From assembly GCA_934149515.1 (NCBI GenBank), contig CAKPFD010000003.1, positions 27,492-91,491 on the forward strand: a stretch of 64,000 nt of DNA, written 5' to 3'. A program made the position numbers and the translations under genes. This document shows positions 17,887 through 26,751 of the stretch, in pieces; positions within the stretch are counted from its first letter, which is position 1, and each line of letters begins with the position of its first letter. The DNA is from an uncultured Bacilli bacterium. Its GTDB lineage: Bacteria; Bacillota_I; Bacilli_A; RF39; UBA660. The notes beneath the pieces are model-generated. The model was not told the DNA's origin, searched no databases, and saw only the letters and a program-made list of their open reading frames with translations.

Positions 17887-18723
17887 ATGGAGCGAGCAAG
17901 GGAATTTTTTAAAAAAGTTATTTTTATTATAAAAAGACCCGAGATGAGGATTTTACCTGGTCAGCTCGCTTTTTTTATTGTTGTATCTCTTATTCCTTTA
18001 GTTGCTTTAGTTGGTTCTATTGGAACAAAATTTGGACTATCATCAGCAACTGTTAAAGAATTATTAGAAAGTAATGTACCAGAAGCAGTTGTTTCTATGT
18101 TAATTCCTAATACAACTACACAAGGTTTAAATTTTAATATTATTGTTTTCTTTATCGCTGCTTTTCTTTTGGCAAGTAATGGTCCTTATTCTATGATTAA
18201 TACTTCTAATGAAATTTATAAGATTAAGGGGATGAATGAATTAAAAAGAAGAGCAAAAGCGATTTTAATGACAATTATCTTAGTAAGTTTGTTTATTTTC
18301 TTGTTGTTAGTTCCTGCTTTTGGGGATACATTACTTACTACTTTAAGTGTGCGATTGCAAAATGATAAATTGTATCATCTCATTGAAGTTAGTTATCATC
18401 TTTGTAAATATCCATTTTCGTTAGTATTGATTTATTTTAATATTAAACTTTTGTATACCCTAGCACCTGATATTCCAATTCGCAGTCAAAGTACAGTACC
18501 TGGAGCTTTATTTACAACAGTGATGTGGTTGATTAGTTCTAAAATTTATGCATTTTACATCAAGTTTTTTTCTCACTATGATATTTTTTATGGTAGTATG
18601 TCTAATATTTTGGTATTGTTATTCTGGGTTTATATTTTGGCTTATATATTCACGCTTGGAATGAGTTTTAATGCGACTGGTATTATGGAAGATGTAAAAA
18701 ATCAAAACAAAGATGAAATTTAA
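17887..18723 (+). CDS. YihY/BrkB family inner-membrane protein
   Basis: A 278-residue polytopic protein. It has the family's opening 'RILPGQLAFFIVVSLIPLVA' and later 'VPGALFTTVMWLISSKIYAF', 'YGSMSNILVLLFWVYILAYI'. About six membrane segments are visible. The family is widespread and of unclear function; it was long misnamed ribonuclease BN. It lies 14 nt after the GGDEF sensor gene, probably in one operon with 15354-17872. Confidence 0.85.
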   Translation: MERAREFFKKVIFIIKRPEMRILPGQLAFFIVVSLIPLVALVGSIGTKFGLSSATVKELLESNVPEAVVSMLIPNTTTQGLNFNIIVFFIAAFLLASNGPYSMINTSNEIYKIKGMNELKRRAKAILMTIILVSLFIFLLLVPAFGDTLLTTLSVRLQNDKLYHLIEVSYHLCKYPFSLVLIYFNIKLLYTLAPDIPIRSQSTVPGALFTTVMWLISSKIYAFYIKFFSHYDIFYGSMSNILVLLFWVYILAYIFTLGMSFNATGIMEDVKNQNKDEI

Positions 18724-18748
18724 TGAGTAGTAAAAATATTGTAGAATA

Positions 18749-18786
18749 AAATAAGTAAAGTTTGAATTTAATTTTACTTATTTTTT
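18749..18786 (+). terminator. Intrinsic terminator after the yihY-like gene
   Basis: AAATAAGTAAA (18749-18759) pairs perfectly with TTTACTTATTT (18773-18783), followed by more T. Confidence 0.8.
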
Positions 18787-18848
18787 GATAAATTAATTTT
18801 GTTTTTTTCTTTTTTATGTTATTCTTATAATAGATGGAGGAAGAAACG

Positions 18849-19601
18849 ATGGAAGAAGAAAAGAAGAAAAATAATGTCGTTTTAATTGTTTTGGTAGTAT
18901 TATTAGGTTTAGCTTGCTTAGGTATGGGTGCTTATATTTTTATGGATAAAAATCAAGATAAAACTACTAAATCATCAATAACAGATACAAAGGTTAAAGA
19001 AGAGCAAAATAATGATACTTCAGATGATAGTGCAACTAAAGATAATTCAACCAAAGATAATGCAAAGAATAACGTAAATACACAGAATACACAAAATACA
19101 GTTTTATTTGATAGTTCTAAATCACTAAATACTACAGGAAATACCTATAGTTTACATTGTTCAGGTCCCGCTGGAATATTTGTTAGTGTCAATGCTGATC
19201 CAAAGGAGATGACATTTAACTTTACACCATCAAGAGTAGTTGAATATTATCCTTTGAATTGGTCTAGTTCTAGTACGGATGTTAGCAGTAGCGTTATTCG
19301 TTTTGATAAAAAGATTGTTGATTTGTTTTTTGGTGGAATGGGACAAGATGTTACATCTGATACATTATTTATTCTATTAGAAGATGGAACAGTGGAATAT
19401 ATTCCTCTTGTTCATATGTTTCAACATGCACAAGATGCACCAGTGTCTTATGGAAAGGTACCTGGTGTAAGTGGTGTTACGAAGTTTATTATGTCAAATG
19501 TTACTAGTGGTTATACTGGATGGGTTACTACTTTAGCAATTCGAAGTGATGGAAGTTTCTATGATATGAGAGAAGCTTTGAAGAATACAGGAAACTATTA
19601 A
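18849..19601 (+). CDS. Membrane-anchored extracytoplasmic protein, unknown
   Basis: 250 residues. A charged N-terminus ('MEEEKKKNN') leads into one membrane helix (about 10-32). A Thr/Asn/Lys/Asp-rich linker follows (about 35-85), then a compact soluble domain with 'FVSVNADPKEMTFNFTPSR' and 'VIRFDKKIVDLFFGGMG'. No family is recognised. The frame is open from ATG 18834, but ggagga at 18836-18841 falls inside that extension and fits ATG 18849. The serpin gene begins 27 nt downstream and has the same anchor-plus-linker design. Confidence 0.7.
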   Translation: MEEEKKKNNVVLIVLVVLLGLACLGMGAYIFMDKNQDKTTKSSITDTKVKEEQNNDTSDDSATKDNSTKDNAKNNVNTQNTQNTVLFDSSKSLNTTGNTYSLHCSGPAGIFVSVNADPKEMTFNFTPSRVVEYYPLNWSSSSTDVSSSVIRFDKKIVDLFFGGMGQDVTSDTLFILLEDGTVEYIPLVHMFQHAQDAPVSYGKVPGVSGVTKFIMSNVTSGYTGWVTTLAIRSDGSFYDMREALKNTGNY

Positions 19602-19628
19602 TTATGATAAAGAATTGGGTGAATCATT

Positions 19629-21206
19629 TTGGAAAAAGAAAAGATAGAAAATAATCAATCTCAAAAGAAAAAACATTCAACAAGAAATATTATTTTAGCA
19701 ATACTTGCTATTTTACTTGTTTGTGTTGTTGGTGGAGTGGGAGCTTATGTTTTTTATCAACCAAAGAGTACACCAACGAAAAAAGATGATGATCAAAAAG
19801 TATCTATTTATCGATTTAAAGGAAATGATATCGAAGACTTTGATATGTCATTTTTAAAACTTGAAAATAATGATAAAAATAAAATTTATAGTCCATTATC
19901 TATTAAATATGCTTTAGCTATGTTACAAGCTGGTACTAAAGGAAGTTCAAAGGCTCAAATTGATAGCTTATTTGATGAATATAAATTTAAAAAATATACA
20001 ACAAGTGATCATTTGTCTTTTGCTAATGCTTTATTTGTTTCTAATGCTTTTAAGAAAAATGTAAAATCTACTTATATTGAAAAATTAAAAAAAGATTACT
20101 ATGCAGATGTTATTTTTGATTCCTTTGATAATGCAGCTGCTGTAAATCAATGGATTGATAATAAAACATTTCATCTTATTCCTAATTTAATTGATGATAG
20201 TACTGTTTCAAGCCTTGATTTTCTATTGGTGAATGCTCTTGCAATCGATATGGAATGGAATAAATTTATTCAAGCGACAACTTCTTCTGCTCGTGAAGAT
20301 CATTATAGTGTTCATTATGATCATGAAGATTATTATACCTATGTTCCAATTATTAGTGGAAGTTATGGTACACTTTTATTTAATCAAAAAGATGAAGTGG
20401 AGGCTTTGGAATTTGGGGCTTCTATCAATAAATATGATATTGTTAATACATTAGGTAGGGATAATATTAAACAATTAATTTCATCTGAGTATCAAAAATG
20501 GTTGCAAGAAGATGAATATAATTATCAATATGCACAAGAAGAAAATGAATTAGATGTTGATGCTTATACAGAAAAATTTATTCAAGAGCTTGATGCTAAC
20601 TATAAAAAATTAGATACTTCTACTGATTTTTATTTTTACAATGATGATTCTTACAAAGTGTTTGGTAAAGATTTGAAAACGTATGATAATACAACATTAG
20701 AATATGTTGCTATTATGCCGAAAACAGAAGAGTTAAGTCAATTTATTCAAAATACAACGGCTAAAAAAATAAGTGAATTAGTTGGAAATTTGAAACCAAT
20801 TGCTCTTGATCAATTTGAAGATGGAGCCGTTACTAAAATAACTGGAAAAGTACCATTATTTCAATTTAGTTATGATTTGGATTTGGAAAATGATTTGAAA
20901 AAACTTGGTATAAAAGATGTATTTGATGAAAAGAAAGCAGACTTATCTAATCTTGCTTCTGATGCCCATATTGAAGAAGTACTTCATAAAGCGACGATTG
21001 ATTTTTCTAATGAAGGAATTAAAGCAGCAGCAGCAACGATAGAAGCTGGTATGGGTTCTACAAGCTTTGGTTTTGAACACTTATTTAAAATTCCTGTGAT
21101 TGAAATAGATATAACTTTTGATAAACCTTACTTATTCTTAATACGTGATAAAGATAGTGGAGAAGTTTGGTTTGTTGGTAGTGTTTATCAACCTAACGTT
21201 CATTAA
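19629..21206 (+). CDS. Membrane-anchored serpin (serine/cysteine protease inhibitor)
   Basis: 525 residues. A lysine-rich N-terminus and one membrane helix (about 22-44) anchor a complete serpin outside the cell. Serpin landmarks: 'YSPLSIKYALAMLQAGTKGS', 'VNQWIDNKTFHLIPNLI', 'LLVNALAIDMEWN', the hinge 'NEGIKAAAAT' (462-470) and the C-terminal 'KPYLFLIRDKDSGEVWFVG'. The small-residue hinge (P15 Gly, P12-P9 all Ala) is that of inhibitory serpins. Counting from it, the scissile bond falls near Ser477-Thr478 (estimate, +/-2). The start is TTG 19629, with only a weak 'gggtga' site. Gut bacterial serpins are thought to protect cells from host or microbial proteases. Confidence 0.9.
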   Translation: MEKEKIENNQSQKKKHSTRNIILAILAILLVCVVGGVGAYVFYQPKSTPTKKDDDQKVSIYRFKGNDIEDFDMSFLKLENNDKNKIYSPLSIKYALAMLQAGTKGSSKAQIDSLFDEYKFKKYTTSDHLSFANALFVSNAFKKNVKSTYIEKLKKDYYADVIFDSFDNAAAVNQWIDNKTFHLIPNLIDDSTVSSLDFLLVNALAIDMEWNKFIQATTSSAREDHYSVHYDHEDYYTYVPIISGSYGTLLFNQKDEVEALEFGASINKYDIVNTLGRDNIKQLISSEYQKWLQEDEYNYQYAQEENELDVDAYTEKFIQELDANYKKLDTSTDFYFYNDDSYKVFGKDLKTYDNTTLEYVAIMPKTEELSQFIQNTTAKKISELVGNLKPIALDQFEDGAVTKITGKVPLFQFSYDLDLENDLKKLGIKDVFDEKKADLSNLASDAHIEEVLHKATIDFSNEGIKAAAATIEAGMGSTSFGFEHLFKIPVIEIDITFDKPYLFLIRDKDSGEVWFVGSVYQPNVH

Positions 21207-21217
21207 TGTAAAACAAT

Positions 21218-21250
21218 AGACACATTTTACCTAAAAAATGTGTCTTTTTC
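21218..21250 (+). terminator. Terminator of the serpin gene
   Basis: AGACACATTTT (21218-21228) pairs perfectly with AAAATGTGTCT (21235-21245), followed by a T-rich tract. Confidence 0.85.
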
Positions 21251-21289
21251 TTTGGTTTTATCTTTTTCTATGATATACTGACTTAGATA

Positions 21290-21544
21290 TTATAGCATAT
21301 CTACTCGTTTAGGAAGAGATTTTGCTTTTTTCGCAGTTGTTTCTTCTAACAATGCTTTTGGTAATATTTGAAGAGCTTGTGCAATTTGATCAATTGTTGA
21401 CGAATAAATATTATATTTTCCAGTTTCAATAACACTAATATATGCTGTTTTAAAACCAGCTATTTCTCCAAATTGTTCTTGTGTTAGATGTTTTTGATAT
21501 CGGTACCATTTTGTATTTAGACCGACTAATTCACTTGTAGTCAT
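21290..21544 (-). CDS. XRE-family helix-turn-helix regulator
   Basis: 84 residues, nearly all one Cro/C1-type HTH: 'YRYQKHLTQEQFGEIAGFKT', then 'AYISVIETGKYNIYSSTIDQ' and 'IAQALQILPKALLEE'. This is a DNA-binding protein without an effector domain. It is divergently oriented from the small gene at 21687, sharing a 142-nt AT-rich intergenic region where it may autoregulate. A cluster of basic residues ends the protein. Target unknown. Confidence 0.85.
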   Translation of the reverse strand: MTTSELVGLNTKWYRYQKHLTQEQFGEIAGFKTAYISVIETGKYNIYSSTIDQIAQALQILPKALLEETTAKKAKSLPKRVDML

Positions 21545-21686
21545 AATGATCGCCCTTTCTGATAGTATTATTTACTATTTCATTATTTATATACTAATTA
21601 TAAAGTTATTACTTAATATTTTTTATCCCCAACTTTATTATTAATTAAATAATTAACAAGGGCACTATTAGAAAGGATAGTAAAGT

Positions 21687-21869
21687 ATGAATAAAATTAT
21701 AGAAAGAAAGCGCAAACAATTACGTTTATTAGAAGGTAAATATGCATTATTATTAGAAAAAAAGCCTTGTCGAATTTTCTATTATCGCTATAAAAAATGG
21801 AAAAAGGAAGTTTCGTTATTGGAACAACAATTGTTCTTTTTTTATGAATCGTTTGAAAAGATGGAATAG
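21687..21869 (+). CDS. Small basic/aromatic protein, unknown
   Basis: 60 residues, rich in Lys, Arg, Tyr, Leu and Phe ('RKQLRLLEGKYALLLEKK'), predicted helical with a heptad-like leucine pattern. 'gaaagga' sits 10 nt before the ATG, and the gene fills the gap between the divergent XRE gene and the convergent carboxypeptidase gene, ending at the shared terminator. No homologue is recognised. A minus-strand frame also covers the area but has no ribosome site. Confidence 0.5.
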   Translation: MNKIIERKRKQLRLLEGKYALLLEKKPCRIFYYRYKKWKKEVSLLEQQLFFFYESFEKME

Positions 21870-21870
21870 C

Positions 21871-21896
21871 AAAAAGAGATCCTTTCGATCTCTTAT
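21871..21896. terminator. Bidirectional terminator
   Basis: AAGAGATC and GATCTCTT form a perfect stem around 'ctttc', with A-run before and T-run after. It serves both the small plus-strand gene and the minus-strand carboxypeptidase gene. Confidence 0.7.
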
Positions 21897-23047
21897 GATT
21901 TTGTTCCAGCACTAATATTTTTTATAGTATTCCAAAAGAGTGTTGGAAAAGATAATGCTTTAGCGTTTTGACCTGCTACTAAATCTTCTTCTTTAACGGT
22001 ATCTTTTTGATTTTTTATGATTAATTTTCCTAGAACATCGCCTTTTTTAATTGGTAATTTTATTTTGTTTATTGTTACATCATAGGTGTATTTTTTTTCT
22101 TCTTCTCCTTTTTTGGACACAATTCCAACATCTAAGGATGGGCTTAGATCAATTGTTTTGGTGGTGGCTTTATCGATAGTGATTGTTTTAATAATATCAC
22201 TTTTTTTCTTGATTAGTTGTATTTGATAATTGTTAAAACCATAATCTAATATATTCATTGTTTCTTGGTTTCTTACTTTGGCGACATCTTCTTGTAAAAC
22301 AATTGCGATAAGACGCATGTCATTTCTTTTGGCAGTTGCTGCTAGACAGTACTTGGCAGCATCAGTATGTCCTGTTTTTAAGCCGTCTGCGCCATCATAA
22401 AATCTTACTAGTTTATTAGTATTTACTAGCCAGAATTTGTTGTTGGTATCTTGTCTTAAATAATCTTCATATAAAGATGAGAAGTCTAGTATTTTTTCAT
22501 GTTTTAATAATTCTCTTGCAATGATTGCCATGTCGTAAGCGGAAGAATAATGATTTTCTTCATCTAATCCTGTACAATTTTGAAAGTTGGTATTTTTTAA
22601 TCCTAGTTGTTTTACTTTTTGATTCATCTTTTTGACAAATTCAATTTCTGTCCCTGCTAAATATTCAGCCATTGCAACTGTTGCATCATTGGCACTAGCC
22701 ATTGATATTCCTTTCATCATTTCTTCTACAGTTAAAACTTCACCTTTTGCTAAAAAAATTTGACTACCACCCATGTTAGCAGCGTTGGCACTAGCGGTAA
22801 CTTTGTCATCCCAAGAAATTTTTCCTGTTTCAATAGCTTCTAAAATTAGAATTTGGGCGACCATTTTTGTCATAGAAGCAACTGGTAATTGTTCATCTTT
22901 ATTTTTTTCAAATAAGATTTTTCCAGTCGATGCTTCCATTAAAATACCGGCTTTGGCATTTGGAATCAGGCTAGTATCTTGATCTTCTGCTTGTACCAAG
23001 ATTGGAAATAGCAATACTAATATAGAGAAAAATATCCATTTTTTCAA
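21893..23047 (-). CDS. D-alanyl-D-alanine carboxypeptidase, peptidase S11 (DacA/DacF-like)
   Basis: 384 residues. The signal peptide 'KKWIFFSILVLLFPILVQAE' leads to an S11 penicillin-binding catalytic domain: SxxK 'SMTK' (in 'LPVASMTKMVAQ'), SxN 'SANDATVAM' and KTG 'GLKTGHTDAAKY'. A PBP5_C-like beta domain follows, and the C-terminus ends amphipathic. The enzyme trims the terminal D-Ala of muropeptides outside the membrane; DacF in Bacillus acts in the forespore. The frame is open from ATG 23068, but 'taggag' lies within it and the signal peptide starts naturally at TTG 23047. Confidence 0.9.
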   Translation of the reverse strand: MKKWIFFSILVLLFPILVQAEDQDTSLIPNAKAGILMEASTGKILFEKNKDEQLPVASMTKMVAQILILEAIETGKISWDDKVTASANAANMGGSQIFLAKGEVLTVEEMMKGISMASANDATVAMAEYLAGTEIEFVKKMNQKVKQLGLKNTNFQNCTGLDEENHYSSAYDMAIIARELLKHEKILDFSSLYEDYLRQDTNNKFWLVNTNKLVRFYDGADGLKTGHTDAAKYCLAATAKRNDMRLIAIVLQEDVAKVRNQETMNILDYGFNNYQIQLIKKKSDIIKTITIDKATTKTIDLSPSLDVGIVSKKGEEEKKYTYDVTINKIKLPIKKGDVLGKLIIKNQKDTVKEEDLVAGQNAKALSFPTLFWNTIKNISAGTKS

Positions 23048-23120
23048 TCTATCAACTCCTAATACCACATTATGTTGTTTAAGTTTTAATTATGTATCAT
23101 AAGATATAGTGGGTGAAAAA

Positions 23121-23939
23121 ATGAAACGAATAATTATTCCTTTTCTTATTGTTGTGATGATTTGCTGTTTGGGTGTTTCTTTTCAGTTTCTGAAAGTAGA
23201 AAAAAAAGATCCTATTCTTAAGAAGTTTTCTACTATTTCTTATTTTATTCCTAGTTATCAAAAACGTTATGAAGCTTATCGTACTTTGCATCCTTCGATG
23301 TCACTAGAAGAGGTTGTTACAAAGGTTAATATTGGGTTAGACAAAGAATTTTATCAAAGCACAAAACCAACACCTTATTTAAATCAAACTACCATTTTAA
23401 TTAATAAGTATTATTATGTGTTAGAAAATTATGTTCCTGATAATCTTGTTTTGTTAGATTCTAGTTATTCTAAAAGTGGTATTTATTTAGTAAAAGAAGC
23501 AAAAGAACAGTTAGAAAAAATGATAACAGCAGCAGCACAAGAAGGTCATGTGCTTCGAGTTATTTCGGCGTATCGCAGTTATTCTTATCAAGTGAAATTA
23601 TATCAAAATTATGTTGCACAAGATGGAATTGCTGCTGCTGATACTTATTCGGCTCGTCCTGGTTATTCTGAACATCAAAGTGGTCTTGTTGTAGATATAG
23701 ATAATGGTAAGGTGCCTTATACTTCCTTTGAAACAACAAAAGAATATACTTGGATGGTAGATCATGCATATCAATTTGGCTTTATTTTACGGTATCCAAA
23801 GGGAACGGATGCAATTACAGGTTATCAATTTGAAGCCTGGCATTATCGTTATGTAGGAAAAGAACTTGCTCTAAAAATAAAAAATACTCACCTTACTTTT
23901 GATGAGTACTATGCAAGATATTTAGATAGTGAGCTTTAA
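23121..23939 (+). CDS. D-Ala-D-Ala carboxypeptidase, VanY/DdpX-type (peptidase M15B)
   Basis: 272 residues with an N-terminal signal anchor (about 5-24). The zinc-site motifs are intact: 'SARPGYSEHQSGLVVDID' (SxHxxGxxxD) and 'FEAWHYRYVG' (ExxH), with the preceding 'SAYRSYSYQVKLY'. It cuts D-Ala-D-Ala ends of peptidoglycan precursors extracellularly. No vanA/vanX or regulator is nearby, so a wall-housekeeping role is more likely than glycopeptide resistance. The start is ATG 23121 with 'gggtga' before it; the GTG 23109 extension overlaps that site. Its end overlaps the convergent RNHCP gene by 4 nt. Confidence 0.9.
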   Translation: MKRIIIPFLIVVMICCLGVSFQFLKVEKKDPILKKFSTISYFIPSYQKRYEAYRTLHPSMSLEEVVTKVNIGLDKEFYQSTKPTPYLNQTTILINKYYYVLENYVPDNLVLLDSSYSKSGIYLVKEAKEQLEKMITAAAQEGHVLRVISAYRSYSYQVKLYQNYVAQDGIAAADTYSARPGYSEHQSGLVVDIDNGKVPYTSFETTKEYTWMVDHAYQFGFILRYPKGTDAITGYQFEAWHYRYVGKELALKIKNTHLTFDEYYARYLDSEL

Positions 23940-24238
23940 TTTAACTTTGATAAAGCAATTATTTTGTCCATATCATCATCTGTTGCCATTTTATTTTTAT
24001 GTATCATTTTACAGCTTTTACAACGATAAATAATTTTAAATGTATCTTTAAATTTTTCTATTCCAATTGGTTCTAGTAGTCCGTGACAGGTATTTTTTCT
24101 ATCTCCTGGCATGATATCGACATGTTTTGAATAAAGACAGAAAGGACAATGATCTCTTGCACTATAATGAAGTGGTGTTACTTCCTTTTGGCAATTTTCA
24201 CAAATAAAGGCTTCATCCTTCATAACAAAACGTTTCAT
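23936..24238 (-). CDS. RNHCP-domain zinc-finger protein
   Basis: 100 residues. 'FICENCQKEVTPLHYSARDH', 'CPFCLYSKHVDIMPGDR' and 'YRCKSCKMIHKNK' supply three CxxC pairs and match the RNHCP domain. These small cytoplasmic proteins are predicted zinc/nucleic-acid binders of unknown role. The gene has a strong 'ggaggaag' ribosome site. Here the core reads ARDHCP rather than the usual RNHCP. Confidence 0.8.
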   Translation of the reverse strand: MKRFVMKDEAFICENCQKEVTPLHYSARDHCPFCLYSKHVDIMPGDRKNTCHGLLEPIGIEKFKDTFKIIYRCKSCKMIHKNKMATDDDMDKIIALSKLN

Positions 24239-24275
24239 TTTACTTCCTCCAAGTAGTATTATAACAAGCTTTTAT

Positions 24276-24304
24276 TTGAAAAAAAAGGATAAAACTGTTA
24301 TAAT
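24276..24304 (+). promoter_or_regulatory. Sigma-A-type promoter of scpAB
   Basis: TTGAAA (24276-24281), 17-nt spacer, TATAAT (24299-24304), 18 nt before the scpA start. Confidence 0.75.
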
Positions 24305-24321
24305 TTATCAAGAGGATAGAA

Positions 24322-25041
24322 ATGATGATAGAATTTAAATTAGATGATTTTGAAGGGCCACTTGATTTATTATTACATTTGATTAAAGAAAATAAGATGG
24401 ACATTTTTGATATTCCCATTGAAGAAATTACGAAACAGTATTTGGCTTATATTCAAAATGTGAAAAATAGAAATTTAGAGGTTGCTTCTGCTTATTTGGT
24501 AATGGCTAGTGAATTAATTGAATTGAAAGCCAAAATGTTATTGCCAAGACAACAAGAAGATGATCAAGAACCAGAAGAAGATCCAAGGGAAGAATTGGTT
24601 GGTCGGCTATTAGAATATCAAGCTTATAAAGAAATTAGTAAAGATTTAAAACAAAAAGAATTAAAACGGCAAGAAATCTATACCAAATTACCGGAAGATG
24701 TCCGTCAATATCAAGAAAATACAACTTTAGCACAAGATGGCTCTATTGATGATTTAGTAGATGCTTTAAAAAAGTTTTTAGCTAGAAAGCAAGAAGAAGT
24801 ACCACTTCAAACAAAAGTGACGATGAAAGAAATTACTGTTTCCTCAAGAAAGATAGAAATTCGTCAAAAATTAAATAAAGAAAAGAAAATGCGTTTTTTT
24901 GATTTGTTTCCAGTGGCTTCAAAAGAATATTTGGTAGCAACATTTCTTGCAGTATTAGAAATGGCTAAAAGTAAGGAATTATTGATTTTTCAGGATACAT
25001 TATTTGCAGATATTATTTGTGAGGTGGTAGAGCATGCATAA
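24322..25041 (+). CDS. scpA: Segregation and condensation protein A
   Basis: A 239-residue kleisin ScpA: 'FKLDDFEGPLDLLLHLIKEN' at the N-terminus (SMC-head binding), 'ASAYLVMASELIELKAKMLL', an acidic linker, and the C-terminal winged helix 'VATFLAVLEMAKSKELLIFQ'. With SMC and ScpB it forms the condensin that compacts and segregates the chromosome. Length is normal. It overlaps scpB by 8 nt. Confidence 0.95.
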   Translation: MMIEFKLDDFEGPLDLLLHLIKENKMDIFDIPIEEITKQYLAYIQNVKNRNLEVASAYLVMASELIELKAKMLLPRQQEDDQEPEEDPREELVGRLLEYQAYKEISKDLKQKELKRQEIYTKLPEDVRQYQENTTLAQDGSIDDLVDALKKFLARKQEEVPLQTKVTMKEITVSSRKIEIRQKLNKEKKMRFFDLFPVASKEYLVATFLAVLEMAKSKELLIFQDTLFADIICEVVEHA

Positions 25042-25615
25042 AGAAGCAGTATTAGAGGGATTGTTGTTTGTTGTTGGTGATGAAGGATTAACATTAGAAC
25101 AAATTGAAACTATATTGGAAGTTACAAAAGAAGAAGCAAAAGACTTAATTCAACAGTTACAACTTCAATATGAAGAACCATCAAGAGGGATTCGAATTGA
25201 TTTTTTAGGGAATCGTTTAAAGCTAACGACCAAAAAAGAACATCATGCATATTATCAGAAATTACTAGAAACCGATCAAGCTAATATTCTTAGTCAAGCA
25301 GCTTTAGAAACGCTTGCTATTGTTGCTTACAATCAGCCATTAACAAGAATTCAAATTGATCATTTAAGGGGCATTTCTAGTAGTCAAATGGTAAGAAAGT
25401 TGGTAGCAAAAGGTTTTATTAAAGAAACTGGTAGAAGTGATTTACCTGGACGACCAATTATTTATGAAACAACTAGTGCTTTTTTAGATTATTTTGGTCT
25501 TGCTAGTATTGAAGATTTACCAGATATGCGGCAGTTTTTAGAAGATGAAAATAACAATAATGAAGATAATAGGGAAGAAGTAGATTTATATGATTCAAAA
25601 TATAAAGAAGAATAA
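25034..25615 (+). CDS. scpB: Segregation and condensation protein B
   Basis: 193 residues made of two winged-helix domains: 'EAVLEGLLFVVGDEGLTLEQ', and later 'LSQAALETLAIVAYNQPLTR', 'IDHLRGISSSQMVRKLVAKG', 'GRPIIYETTSAFLDYFGL'. ScpB dimers bind the ScpA linker in the SMC complex. The Asn/Asp/Glu-rich tail is typical. Both ends overlap neighbours (scpA by 8 nt, next gene by 26 nt), indicating one operon. Confidence 0.95.
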   Translation: MHKEAVLEGLLFVVGDEGLTLEQIETILEVTKEEAKDLIQQLQLQYEEPSRGIRIDFLGNRLKLTTKKEHHAYYQKLLETDQANILSQAALETLAIVAYNQPLTRIQIDHLRGISSSQMVRKLVAKGFIKETGRSDLPGRPIIYETTSAFLDYFGLASIEDLPDMRQFLEDENNNNEDNREEVDLYDSKYKEE

Positions 25616-26120
25616 AGTTTATCAAAGAATAATATTTAGTTTATTATTTTGTTTGGTAGTAGCACTTGGATGTTATATGACGAAAAGAAATTTTTCGCAT
25701 TATCGTCCTAACGATCCTGTTTATGATAATAGCAAAGAAGATAGTGCTGTTGCTATTTTAGATGCTTTTTTTGAAAAGGGAAAAGAAGAAGAGGTTATTC
25801 CATCACTTGATAATATTAGGTTACAAGAAGTTTTATATGGGGAAGAAGATGGTGATGTGATTGTTTGTTCTACTTATCAATTATTAGAATCTAACTCTGA
25901 TTCCTATCCTTTTTATTCTATTTGTTTAGGAAGTGATGATGGAAAAACGTTATCAATAGTTTATGATGATATGTCTTATGTACAGATTATGGAATATGGT
26001 ATTATGGCATATCAAGTGTTAGAAAATAGTAATTTTCTAAGTCCATTAGATACTACTTACATTCAAAAGGCACTTTCTATTAATATATCTCCTTCACAAG
26101 ATTTTCCATCTGTTGTCTAG
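25590..26120 (+). CDS. Membrane-anchored protein of unknown function
   Basis: 176 residues with one N-terminal membrane segment (about 13-31, 'IIFSLLFCLVVALGCYM') and a soluble outer part rich in acidic residues and Tyr ('DDGKTLSIVYDDMSYVQIM'). No family is recognised. The start overlaps the end of scpB by 26 nt in another frame, so it probably depends on scpB translation. The long overlap could mean the true start is further in, but no other ribosome site is evident. Confidence 0.6.
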   Translation: MIQNIKKNKVYQRIIFSLLFCLVVALGCYMTKRNFSHYRPNDPVYDNSKEDSAVAILDAFFEKGKEEEVIPSLDNIRLQEVLYGEEDGDVIVCSTYQLLESNSDSYPFYSICLGSDDGKTLSIVYDDMSYVQIMEYGIMAYQVLENSNFLSPLDTTYIQKALSINISPSQDFPSVV

Positions 26121-26214
26121 TTCCTATGTCAAGTTTATCTTTTTTACATGCGCTGCTTTCTTTTTTTTACTTTTTTTATTATAATGAATTTAAGATGATA
26201 AGGAGTGTTTAAAA

Positions 26215-26709
26215 ATGAAAAAAAGTAATGTTGTTTTAATTGTTTTATTGATATTAGCATTTGTTGTTATTCTTTTCTTATCTTCGTTTATTTTATTTCA
26301 CGTGTATGATAAGAAGGTAACAACATCAACCCAAGTAAAAGAAGAAGTTACTAAAGAAGATGATACAACGGATGCAAAGTGTCCTGAAGTGGAAGTAGCT
26401 AAACCTAAATGTGTTGGTACATATTATGGTGAATTTCAACAAACTAGTAGTAATGGACTTTCATATGATCTTAAATATACTTATATCTTGAAAGATGATT
26501 TTACCTTTACATTTTCTACTGGTTCATCTGGAACAAGGGGTACTTTTGCTATCAACGATAATACGATTTCTTTGACTGGTATGAGTGAACTTGGAGGTCC
26601 AAGAGATGAAGTTACTTATTATCATACGAATGATTATATTATTGCAGATGATTGTTCTTTTATCCTTTATAATGATGGTGGAGCGAGATTTAAGTTGGTT
26701 CGTCAATAA
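26215..26709 (+). CDS. Membrane-anchored extracytoplasmic protein, unknown
   Basis: 164 residues. A membrane helix (about 5-29, 'VVLIVLLILAFVVILFLSSF') precedes a Thr/Lys/Asp linker and a small beta-rich domain ('GTYYGEFQQTSSNGLSYDL', 'GTFAINDNTISLTGM', 'CSFILYNDGGARFKLV') resembling lipocalin-like strand repeats. Two cysteines (in 'KCPEVEVAKPKC') could form a disulfide. It shares the anchor-linker-domain plan with the genes at 15354, 18849 and 19629. 'aaggagtg' precedes the ATG. Confidence 0.65.
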   Translation: MKKSNVVLIVLLILAFVVILFLSSFILFHVYDKKVTTSTQVKEEVTKEDDTTDAKCPEVEVAKPKCVGTYYGEFQQTSSNGLSYDLKYTYILKDDFTFTFSTGSSGTRGTFAINDNTISLTGMSELGGPRDEVTYYHTNDYIIADDCSFILYNDGGARFKLVRQ

Positions 26710-26713
26710 CAAT

Positions 26714-26742
26714 TTGCATTTTGGTAACTTTTGTGGTATTAT
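26714..26742 (+). promoter_or_regulatory. Promoter of the T-box/aspS transcript
   Basis: TTGCAT (26714-26719), 17-nt spacer, TATTAT (26737-26742), just upstream of the T-box leader. Confidence 0.5.
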
Positions 26743-26751
26743 CTTGCTATC

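Noticed and set aside
21697..21912. Minus-strand ORF of 71 codons opposite the small basic gene
   Set aside because: It has no ribosome site and runs over the bidirectional terminator into the carboxypeptidase gene.
23121..23939. VanY as part of a glycopeptide-resistance cluster
   Set aside because: No vanH/A/X or VanRS-like genes are near; the neighbours are another carboxypeptidase and scpAB.
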